A stretch of 11,563 nucleotides of DNA. Origin: Candidatus Giovannonibacteria bacterium RIFCSPLOWO2_01_FULL_46_13 (GTDB lineage: Bacteria; Patescibacteriota; Minisyncoccia; JACPKW01; UBA11713). The stretch covers positions 47,668 through 59,230 of the forward strand of contig MFIE01000017.1 of assembly GCA_001778785.1 (NCBI GenBank), in the 5' to 3' direction. Made by a program: the position numbers and the translations under genes. The notes beneath the pieces were generated by a model, which saw only the letters and a program-made list of their open reading frames with translations, did no database searches and was not told where the DNA came from. Every line of letters starts with the position of its first letter. Within the stretch, counting starts at the first letter, position 1. This document shows positions 6,423-11,563 of the stretch, piece by piece.

Positions 6423-7382
6423 TTATTTTAAAGCCTTAATCCCAGGCAGGGTCCTCTTTACAAGATACTCCAGCATAGCACCCCCGCCCGTAGAGATAAA
6501 AAAATTCTTCTTCTCCCCCTTGACTATCGCTTGGGGTAAACAGTCAAGCGTGTCCCCTCCTCCGATCATTACCTCGGATTTAACTTTTGATAATATGGAA
6601 ATTAATTTTTTAGTGCCCCCGGTGTGACCCCTTTCCAAATATCCCAATGGCCCGTTCCAAACGATTAGGCGCGAGGGTTTAATTATTTTTTCCCATTCTT
6701 CAAAACTTCCTGACCCAACATCCAAAACCCTGCCTGCGGAGACAATGATTTCCTTAGGCAATATTATTTTTTTCGAATCGATTGGCCCCTTCTTTCCCAT
6801 AAACAAATTCAAGAGGACTCCCCCGAGAAGGACGTAATCAACCTTCGGCAAAAAATGCTTCAAAATAGGGAGTTTCGTATCTATTTTCCCGCCGCCCAAA
6901 ATTAGCGTAAACGGGTGCGGCGGGTTGAATATTTTTGAGAGATTTTCGATTTCTTCTTCGAACAAAAATCCGGAATAAGAAGGGAGGAGCTTCGGCAGGG
7001 AAACTATAGAGGCGTGCTCGCGGTGCGAGGAAGGAAAAGCTTCATTGACATAAACATCTCCCATTGCGGCGAGTTTCTTCGCAAAAGCTTTGTCATTTTT
7101 TTTCTCGCCGGGAAATTTACGTAAATTTTCGAATAGAGTTACTCTGTCCATCGGCAAATATTTTTTTAAATACGGCAAGAGAATTTTCGTGCTCGGAATT
7201 TTGCCGTCGTTGGTCTCAAGGTGCGTTAACAAAACTATCTCCGCATTTTTTGAAAGGAGATATTTTAAAGTCGGGATGGTTTTTTCTATACGAAGCTCGC
7301 GGGGCTTTAACGGCAAAACGTTAAAATCAACCCGCACCAAAACTTTTTTACCGGAAACTTTGGCTTCTCTAACGCTTTTCAT
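6423..7382 (-). CDS. pgk: Phosphoglycerate kinase, short divergent form
   Basis: Glycolytic enzyme interconverting 1,3-bisphosphoglycerate plus ADP with 3-phosphoglycerate plus ATP. Family motifs are recognisable in order: VLVRVDFNV (14-22), R31, LFENLRKFPGE (83-93), NEAFPSSHREHAS (113-125), LGGGKIDTK (162-170), VWNGPLGYLE (241-250), GGGDT (274-278) and STGGGAMLEYL (297-307). It has only 319 residues against about 390-400 usually. Much of the loss is in the C-terminal nucleotide-binding domain between LGGVLLN (186-192) and WNGP. The HLGRP substrate loop reads HLETN (54-58), losing a usual arginine, and DAFG reads EAFP. Catalytic basic residues R17 and K166 and the nucleotide-loop glycines remain, so activity is plausible but should not be assumed. 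The start overlaps the end of tpi by 14 bp. Confidence 0.88.
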   Translation of the reverse strand: MKSVREAKVSGKKVLVRVDFNVLPLKPRELRIEKTIPTLKYLLSKNAEIVLLTHLETNDGKIPSTKILLPYLKKYLPMDRVTLFENLRKFPGEKKNDKAFAKKLAAMGDVYVNEAFPSSHREHASIVSLPKLLPSYSGFLFEEEIENLSKIFNPPHPFTLILGGGKIDTKLPILKHFLPKVDYVLLGGVLLNLFMGKKGPIDSKKIILPKEIIVSAGRVLDVGSGSFEEWEKIIKPSRLIVWNGPLGYLERGHTGGTKKLISILSKVKSEVMIGGGDTLDCLPQAIVKGEKKNFFISTGGGAMLEYLVKRTLPGIKALK

Positions 7383-8130
7383 TTTTATTGGCCTCGTCCA
7401 AAATTTTATTAAATTCTTCCGGGCTCAAGCTCGCGCGGCCTACCAAAAGCCCAGAGCCACCTTCGGCCTGCAAAAATCCCGCGGCGTTTTTTGAGTTCAC
7501 GGAGCCTCCGTATATTATCGGGATTTTCAAAGCAGCCGCCTTGCCCCAAATGTCGAGCACAATCCTTCGGATGTAAATGGACATTTCAAAGAAATTTTGC
7601 GGGCTGTCCGCCTTGCCGCCGGAGTGGCTCGAGATCGCCCAAACCGGTTCATATGCGATAATCGTGCGCGAAGCCAGGCGGCGCGGAATCCCCTTCAATG
7701 CGCTTTTTATTTCTTCGCGCACGAGGCTCGGGAAAGCTTCGCGGTTTTTTTCTTTTTCCCCAACGCACAAAACCGCCCGAAGGCCGTGCGAAAGAGCTTG
7801 ATACATTTTTTCGTGTATCATCTCTTCGCTCTCCCCGAGCTCCCTTCTTTCCGAGTGTCCGATCAACACATAAGAAGCGCCCAAATTTTTAAGCATCTTC
7901 GCGGAAACCTCCCCCGTCCAAGCCCCCTGCTCAAAGGCTGAGACGTCCTGCGCCCCTATTTTTAAATTACCGGATGGGCCAAAAAGAGAGAGGTAGATCT
8001 CGGGTGGCGCGATCACGATGTCGGCACCTTTTATTTTTTTCGCTTTAGTTTTAACCCGCTCGAATATTTTTTTTGCTTCCTTCGAGGTTTGAGGCGCCAT
8101 TTTCCAATTGGCAATTATTATTCGTTTCAT
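7369..8130 (-). CDS. tpiA: Triosephosphate isomerase
   Basis: Interconverts dihydroxyacetone phosphate and glyceraldehyde 3-phosphate. The 253-residue TIM barrel has all catalytic residues: N8 and K10 in ANWKM, H92 in IGHSERR (90-96), and E161 in AYEPVWAI (159-166). The phosphate-binding loops are also present: YGGSVN (207-212) and GLLVGRASL (227-235). The flexible lid, loop 6, normally continues as GTGKTATP after PVWAI. Here it reads SSHSGGKADSP (167-177), about three residues longer and lacking the usual GTG hinge. AGGA overlapping the last codons of dedA gives a plausible ribosome binding site, with dedA ending only 1 bp upstream. The pgk start lies inside its 3' end, so tpi and pgk are probably cotranscribed. 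Confidence 0.95.
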   Translation of the reverse strand: MKRIIIANWKMAPQTSKEAKKIFERVKTKAKKIKGADIVIAPPEIYLSLFGPSGNLKIGAQDVSAFEQGAWTGEVSAKMLKNLGASYVLIGHSERRELGESEEMIHEKMYQALSHGLRAVLCVGEKEKNREAFPSLVREEIKSALKGIPRRLASRTIIAYEPVWAISSHSGGKADSPQNFFEMSIYIRRIVLDIWGKAAALKIPIIYGGSVNSKNAAGFLQAEGGSGLLVGRASLSPEEFNKILDEANKNEKR

Positions 8131-8131
8131 T

Positions 8132-8746
8132 TTATTTTTTCCTAAAAATTTCCCTATTTTTAATTATATGATAAATGCTCGGGAGGCTCGAGATCGCCAC
8201 AATCGCGAGCACAATCTGCAAAATATATTTTTCCGCATCCGGCATGGCCCTTCCTAAATAATAACCCAAAAGCGTAATTCCTACCGCCCAAAGAAGCGCA
8301 CCAATAAAATTATAAAAAAGAAACGTCTGGTAGCGCATATTCCCAACCCCGGCTAAAATAGGCGCAAAAGTGCGCACCACCGGCAAGAATCGGGCAAGGA
8401 CTATAGTTTTTGCGCCGTGCTTTTCGTAAAATTCGCTCGCCTTTGTAAGGTATTCCTTGTGGAAAAGAAGCGATTTTTCTTTGTTAAAAAATGCTGGGCC
8501 GATTTTCTTCCCGAAAATATACCCGAAATTATCCCCCAAAACCGCCGCCACAAAACATACCGGAAGCAGGATAAGAATATCTAAAAATCCTTGCGAGGCC
8601 AGAAACCCAGCAGTAAACAAGAGACTATCCCCAGGCAGGAAAAATCCGATGAAAAGTCCGGACTCGGCAAATACGATCCCGAAAAGCCCCAAATATCCGA
8701 CCGCCTTTATCGCCGCGGCAAGATCTATCCCCAAAAAGTCCGTCAT
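8132..8746 (-). CDS. DedA family (VTT domain) membrane protein
   Basis: A 204-residue integral membrane protein of the DedA family, for which some members have been shown to move undecaprenyl phosphate back across the cytoplasmic membrane. Visible signatures are AESGLFIGFFLPGDSLL (27-43) with the conserved acidic and PGD residues, GDNFGYIFGKKIG (71-83), and ARFLPVVRTFAPILAGVGNM (118-137) with its two arginines. C-terminal helices at about 143-165 and 174-194 are followed by a basic tail. Length and motif order are normal. It overlaps galT by 4 bp (ATGA), and a glycosyltransferase lies one gene further upstream. A lipid-carrier recycling role for an envelope glycan pathway fits the context but is inferred. 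Confidence 0.9.
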   Translation of the reverse strand: MTDFLGIDLAAAIKAVGYLGLFGIVFAESGLFIGFFLPGDSLLFTAGFLASQGFLDILILLPVCFVAAVLGDNFGYIFGKKIGPAFFNKEKSLLFHKEYLTKASEFYEKHGAKTIVLARFLPVVRTFAPILAGVGNMRYQTFLFYNFIGALLWAVGITLLGYYLGRAMPDAEKYILQIVLAIVAISSLPSIYHIIKNREIFRKK

Positions 8747-9708
8747 ACTTTCGAGCTTCTTAAAATTCGAGCGGCCTCTTCCGGAGGAACTTTCACAACC
8801 TCCGTTCCCGAACCAAGTTCAAGTCCTCCCCAAATATTGGTGCGCGGGAGAATTTCCATGTGCCAATGGTAATGCTTTACGTCTTTCGCCTTGGCCGGCG
8901 CGGTATGTATGAAAAAGTTGTAATCGGCATTGTTCATCCCGTTTTTAATTTTTGCCAAAACAACGCGCACGATATCCGCGAAGGATTTTTTTTCACCTTC
9001 CCCAATTTCTTCAAAATTCGAACTGTGCTTTTTTGGATAAATCCTTGTCTCAAAAGAAACGTGCGAAGCAAAAGGAGAGACCGCAACAAAATCTTTGTTT
9101 TCCGAGACAATCCTTTTCTTATCCTTAAATTCTTTTTTCAAAACTTCGCAATGCGCGCATTTTTTGTTTTCGTGGAAATAATTTCCGGAACCTAAAAGGC
9201 TTCGCGAGACGTCAAGCGGGACGATCGGCAGGGCTAAAATTTGCGAATGCGGATGGGCCACGCTCGCCCCGGCAGTTGGCCCATTGTTATGGAAAATTAA
9301 AATATATTCTATACACTCCTCTTTCTGCAGTTCTTTGTATCTCTCGAGATAAGCATCCAAAACCATAGAAATTTCTTCCGTCGTCATAAATCCGAGCGAA
9401 CGGTCGTGGTCCCGCGTTACGACAACTTCCTGAAAACCAACCCCGGCCATTTTTTGGTAGGGGCCCTCTCCAAACGGAGACGGGCAAATTTTATGCGGAG
9501 TTAAAATCGGGAACTTATTCGGAATAACGTTAACAAAGCCCGAAGAAAATTTTATTTCTTTTTTATTAAGGACCTCGAATGGGCAATCCTTTTTCGAAGC
9601 TGCCTTAGGTTTTTTCTCAGAAAAAAAATTTGGCTTTTTCTTAAGCCCGCCCGCAAGAAGGACCCATTCCCCGGAAATTATATCTTTCCTGAATTCTGAT
9701 CGGGTCAT
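8743..9708 (-). CDS. galT: Galactose-1-phosphate uridylyltransferase-like protein (HIT superfamily)
   Basis: Exchanges UMP between UDP-glucose and galactose 1-phosphate (Leloir pathway) through a uridylyl-histidine. In this 321-residue protein the active-site motif is AHPHSQI (151-157), with H154 as the nucleophile equivalent. The second half shows VKHYHWHMEILPR (277-289), typical of the C-terminal HIT repeat. FRKDIISGEWVLLAG (6-20) is the usual N-terminal opening. Of the N-terminal zinc pair CPFC, only the first cysteine remains (C42 in DCPFE); CAHC at 184-187 is present elsewhere. That weakens a strict GalT call, and a related nucleotidyl transferase acting on another sugar phosphate is possible. 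It has ATGA overlaps with the glycosyltransferase upstream and dedA downstream, so the three genes are probably coupled. Confidence 0.83.
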   Translation of the reverse strand: MTRSEFRKDIISGEWVLLAGGLKKKPNFFSEKKPKAASKKDCPFEVLNKKEIKFSSGFVNVIPNKFPILTPHKICPSPFGEGPYQKMAGVGFQEVVVTRDHDRSLGFMTTEEISMVLDAYLERYKELQKEECIEYILIFHNNGPTAGASVAHPHSQILALPIVPLDVSRSLLGSGNYFHENKKCAHCEVLKKEFKDKKRIVSENKDFVAVSPFASHVSFETRIYPKKHSSNFEEIGEGEKKSFADIVRVVLAKIKNGMNNADYNFFIHTAPAKAKDVKHYHWHMEILPRTNIWGGLELGSGTEVVKVPPEEAARILRSSKV

Positions 9709-10448
9709 AAGCTGTATTTCCCGCGCATCAAGTTCCAGCGGATTTTTACGGTTTCTAGCAAAACTTGGAAATAAGCAAAAAAACTGACATGGCTCGAAGG
9801 ATCATTTATCCAATTTGCGGGTATTATCCCAATTTTATAGTGTAGTGTTCGCGCCAGTGCTAAGACCTCAATATCAAAACCCCATTTATTTATTTTGGAC
9901 CTGGAAAAAATATTTTGCGCGGCTTCCGCCCGGAAAGCTTTGAACCCGCATTGAGTATCCCAAATTCCACTGACCGCTACGATCTGGACAAAAAGATTCC
10001 CCATATTTCCGGCGAGTCTCTTGATGAATGGCTGGGGAAATTGCTGGCGCGCCCCGGGAGCATCTTTTGGATCCCTTGAGGCAATCACCACATCATACCC
10101 CTTATCAAAAAGCGGGCGCATCATATCAAAATGGGCAATATCCGTGGAGTTATCGGCGTCAGCAAAAAGCCTTATTTTTCCTTTGGCGGCAAGCATCCCC
10201 TCCCGGACGGTATATCCCTTTCCATAATTTTTCCTGCGGTCCAAAATCCTCAGGTTTTTTATTTCACTCGCCATTTTTTTTGCGATCTCTATCGTATTGT
10301 CCCTCGGCCCATCCGCCGCGATTAATATCTCATACGAAAAAGGTTTCGAAGAAAAATATTCTTCAAACCGCCTTAGAGTTTTCGGCAAACGCGCCCCCTC
10401 GTTATAAGCGGGCACTATTACCGACAAATAAATATCCGGCTCTGTCAT
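9705..10448 (-). CDS. Family 2 glycosyltransferase, dolichyl/polyprenyl-phosphate glucosyltransferase-like (ALG5/DPM1 type)
   Basis: A 247-residue GT-A fold enzyme expected to move a sugar from a nucleotide-sugar to polyprenyl phosphate. Motifs are SVIVPAYNEGARLPKTL (9-25), the first nucleotide-binding aspartate region ILIAADGPRDNT (41-52, D46), YGKGYTVREGML (75-86), the metal-binding DADNSTD (97-103) in place of DxD, DTQCGFKAFR (164-173) and KWGFDIEVLALA (188-199). This set is characteristic of the ALG5-like branch. No clear C-terminal membrane helix is seen, so it is probably peripheral to the membrane. It starts 9 bp after the RT stop without an obvious ribosome binding site, and its stop overlaps galT by 4 bp. 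The next-but-one gene, dedA, could recycle the lipid carrier it uses (inference). Confidence 0.9.
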   Translation of the reverse strand: MTEPDIYLSVIVPAYNEGARLPKTLRRFEEYFSSKPFSYEILIAADGPRDNTIEIAKKMASEIKNLRILDRRKNYGKGYTVREGMLAAKGKIRLFADADNSTDIAHFDMMRPLFDKGYDVVIASRDPKDAPGARQQFPQPFIKRLAGNMGNLFVQIVAVSGIWDTQCGFKAFRAEAAQNIFSRSKINKWGFDIEVLALARTLHYKIGIIPANWINDPSSHVSFFAYFQVLLETVKIRWNLMRGKYSL

Positions 10449-10457
10449 TAGTTTATT

Positions 10458-11345
10458 CTACCATAGACTTTCTCTAAGTTTATAGCTATTCCCATGCTTC
10501 AAAAGCCCTTTATAAGAATTGATGATCTCTGGTTTTAGGTCTTTTTTAATACGCCTCATCATCCTCCTTTTTGTTGAAGTTCTCAATACTCGATAATCCG
10601 GAAAATGCACCCACCCCAGAAAATCCACGCCAGAAGCAAGTGTTTTTAAAAAAAGTTTATTTGGATGCAGTTCGAGCTTTAATTTTTCTCTTAAAAAATA
10701 TTTAATAAACGGAACCGATCTTTCGAGCTCTCCCCGGCTTTGCGAGAAAAATACAAAATCATCGGCATAACGGATATAATATTTCACCTTAAGTTTATGT
10801 TTGGCAAATTGATCGAACTCGTTCATATAGATATTGACGAAAAGCTGCGAGGTCAGGTTCCCGAGCGGCAAGCCTGGAGAAAAACTTTCACTGATATTTT
10901 CAAGGAGCCACATAATATCGGGGTCGGGGATATATCTTCGCAAAATTCCGAGCAGAATATTATGATCTATATTCTCAAAAAACTTTCTTACATCACACTT
11001 TAAAACCCAGCAGGTTTTAGTATTATTCAGGCTTACTTTGCGTCCAAAAGCGCGGAAGCGGTTGAGGGCCTTATGTGTCCCCTTGCCCTTGCGGCAGGAA
11101 TATGAATCCGCAATGAATGTCCGGTCGAAGAATGGATAGAGTTTTCTGTAGATAGCGTGGTGTAGCAAGCGGTCGCGAACTATCGCTTTGTGGATCTTTC
11201 TTGGTTTGGGATCGGAAATATTAAATGCCTCATACCCGCCGTGCCGATATTTCCCCAGAGTTAAATCATTGTGCAGTGCTAAAATATGATCCATGAGATG
11301 CATCGAAAATTCCAGTACGTCTTTCTTCTGCCGCTTGCCGTTCAA
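10458..11345 (-). CDS. Reverse transcriptase of the DGR-like type
   Basis: RNA-directed DNA polymerase with the complete fingers/palm motif series. Numbered from the TTG at 11345-11343, these are VRDRLLHHAIY (56-66), ADSYSCRKGKGTH (79-91), LKCDVRKFFENIDH (115-128) with catalytic D118, GLPLGNLTSQLFVNIY (158-173), YIRYADDFVFF (190-200) with YADD, LKLELHPNKL (222-231) and GVDFLGWV (239-246). The LGNLTSQ motif is typical of diversity-generating-retroelement RTs rather than the QGxxxSP of retroviral and group II intron enzymes. No maturase, endonuclease or integrase domain follows; the chain ends about 50 residues after GVDFLGWV. TTG 11345 is only the first standard start. The frame stays family-like for at least 23 codons upstream, so the true N-terminus is probably longer. 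A divergent Avd-like gene adjoins it. No template/variable repeat pair is visible here, so a stand-alone RT remains possible. Confidence 0.88.
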   Translation of the reverse strand: MNGKRQKKDVLEFSMHLMDHILALHNDLTLGKYRHGGYEAFNISDPKPRKIHKAIVRDRLLHHAIYRKLYPFFDRTFIADSYSCRKGKGTHKALNRFRAFGRKVSLNNTKTCWVLKCDVRKFFENIDHNILLGILRRYIPDPDIMWLLENISESFSPGLPLGNLTSQLFVNIYMNEFDQFAKHKLKVKYYIRYADDFVFFSQSRGELERSVPFIKYFLREKLKLELHPNKLFLKTLASGVDFLGWVHFPDYRVLRTSTKRRMMRRIKKDLKPEIINSYKGLLKHGNSYKLRESLW

Positions 11346-11414
11346 AAATTCCCTCCAGGCTAAAAGCAGATTTTCAACAGAAATAATTTCCTCAAATTTA
11401 TGAGTGAGTTGAAT
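11346..11414 (-). other. Probable N-terminal coding extension of the reverse transcriptase lacking a standard start codon
   Basis: The RT frame continues upstream of the TTG at 11345 and reads THKFEEIISVENL, then LLAWREF, directly joined to NGKRQKK. A helix of this kind (IISxENLxxAWxxFxxGKR) is the usual beginning of this RT family as I know it, so it is very likely translated. Between here and the in-frame TGA at 11453-11451 there is no ATG, GTG or TTG. Candidates are an ATT at 11414-11412, preceded by a purine-rich AGAAGAAGA and the G tract, or a start further upstream if the homopolymer at 11427-11435 is one base longer. Confidence 0.6.
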
Positions 11415-11426
11415 TCTTCTTCTAAG

Positions 11427-11435
11427 CCCCCCCCC
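11427..11435. repeat. Nine-base C/G homopolymer between the RT and the Avd-like gene
   Basis: C9 on the plus strand (G9 on the minus). With nine bases, the plus-strand ATG at 11400 leads only to a short frame ending at 11471. With ten, the same ATG reads straight into the Avd-like frame. The extra base would also join the RT frame to minus-strand ATGs at 11503 and 11488. The tract is thus a frame switch for both neighbours, through true length variation or through an assembly error. Confidence 0.7.
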
Positions 11436-11449
11436 GGCAAGTTTTGCCG
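11435..11449. repeat. Short hairpin beside the homopolymer
   Basis: CGGCAA and TTGCCG form a perfect 6-bp stem with a 3-base loop, directly abutting the C9 tract. There is no T-run on either strand, so it is not an intrinsic terminator. It lies in the divergent RT/Avd-like start region and could influence translation initiation or replication slippage. Confidence 0.4.
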
Positions 11450-11563
11450 ATCATCGGGCGCTTTATTGTAGTGTATAAACTCTGGCATGAAATCCAAGAT
11501 CATCTTTCGAAAAAATCCCGGTACACGCTCGGCTCAAAAATAGATGATTGCTTTCTTGAAACG
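11444..11563 (+). CDS. Avd-like four-helix-bundle protein, N-terminal part, cut by window edge
   Basis: The plus-strand frame ending exactly at base 11563 reads PIIGRFIVVYKLWHEI, then QDHLSKKSRYTLGSKIDDCF and LET. The amphipathic first helix, the (S/K)xYTLGxKID turn and the FLE start of the next helix match the four-helix-bundle proteins (Avd/accessory variability determinant relatives) found beside DGR-type reverse transcriptases, especially in CPR genomes. In DGRs, Avd binds the RT and the template RNA and is needed for mutagenic cDNA synthesis. The frame is open from 11426 and has no ATG; TTG at 11444 is the only standard start before the helix. An ATG at 11400, one base out of frame across the C9 tract, would give a more natural N-terminus (MSELNSSSK...). 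The family is recognised from memory over 40 residues only, and the remaining helices lie outside the window. Confidence 0.65.
   Translation, partial: MPIIGRFIVVYKLWHEIQDHLSKKSRYTLGSKIDDCFLET

Noticed and set aside
8457..8912. Plus-strand open frame of 151 codons opposite dedA/galT
   Set aside because: It spans the overlap of two confident minus-strand genes and shows no protein-family signal.
10028..10477. Plus-strand open frame of 149 codons opposite the glycosyltransferase
   Set aside because: It is antisense to a well-conserved GT2 gene, shows no recognisable domain and has no separate promoter or ribosome binding site that I can see.
11400..11471. Plus-strand short frame MSELNSSSKPPPGKFCRSS... 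ending at 11471
   Set aside because: It ends after 23 codons. It is better explained as the true start of the Avd-like gene thrown out of frame at the C9 tract.
11360..11503. Minus-strand 47-residue frame starting MILDFMPEFIHYNK with an ATG
   Set aside because: It overlaps the well-supported Avd-like frame on the other strand and the RT extension in a different frame. Its sequence has no family-like character, and it matters only as a possible RT start if the homopolymer has ten bases.
11346..11563. DGR template repeat or variable repeat in the region upstream of the RT
   Set aside because: The region is accounted for by RT and Avd-like coding. I could not find a second near-identical segment with adenine-specific differences anywhere in the window.

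Overview
The window is a nearly gap-free, one-strand run of genes at moderate GC. It most resembles a fragment of a small-genome bacterium of the Candidate Phyla Radiation (Patescibacteria, Parcubacteria-like). That placement is inference. It rests on the compact or diverged core enzymes (a 319-residue phosphoglycerate kinase, a 196-residue nucleoside diphosphate kinase), the two-gene ComEC, and a diversity-generating-retroelement (DGR) type reverse transcriptase beside an Avd-like four-helix-bundle gene, a pairing common in that group. No rRNA or tRNA is present to confirm it.

Layout: fourteen genes are read on the minus strand, so their order is right to left. At the right edge is the reverse transcriptase (10458-11345, with family-like coding continuing to about 11414). 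Diverging from it on the plus strand is the start of an Avd-like gene that runs off the window. After the RT come a family 2 glycosyltransferase, a GalT-like uridylyltransferase, a DedA membrane protein, triosephosphate isomerase, phosphoglycerate kinase, a PD-(D/E)XK nuclease with a zinc-finger-like insert, RNase HI, the ComEC channel, a separate ComEC-type metallo-beta-lactamase, nucleoside diphosphate kinase, a small four-helix membrane protein, a beta-CASP ribonuclease, and a LOG/SLOG-like Rossmann protein cut by the left edge. Five junctions are 4-bp ATGA stop/start overlaps. The largest gap on this strand is 47 bp, and I see no intrinsic terminator.

Functionally there are three blocks. 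Sugar and envelope: GT2, GalT, DedA, followed by two lower-glycolysis enzymes. Nucleic acid uptake and processing: nuclease, RNase HI, split ComEC, NDK; together these could import and recycle exogenous nucleic acid. RNA and housekeeping: beta-CASP nuclease and SLOG protein.

The most interesting points are the RT/Avd-like pair at the right edge; a nine-base C/G homopolymer between them that breaks the reading frame of the Avd-like gene and leaves the RT without a normal start; and a two-hairpin palindromic element inserted in frame near the start of the beta-CASP gene. No template repeat/variable repeat pair of a DGR is visible inside the window, so a complete DGR is not demonstrated here.
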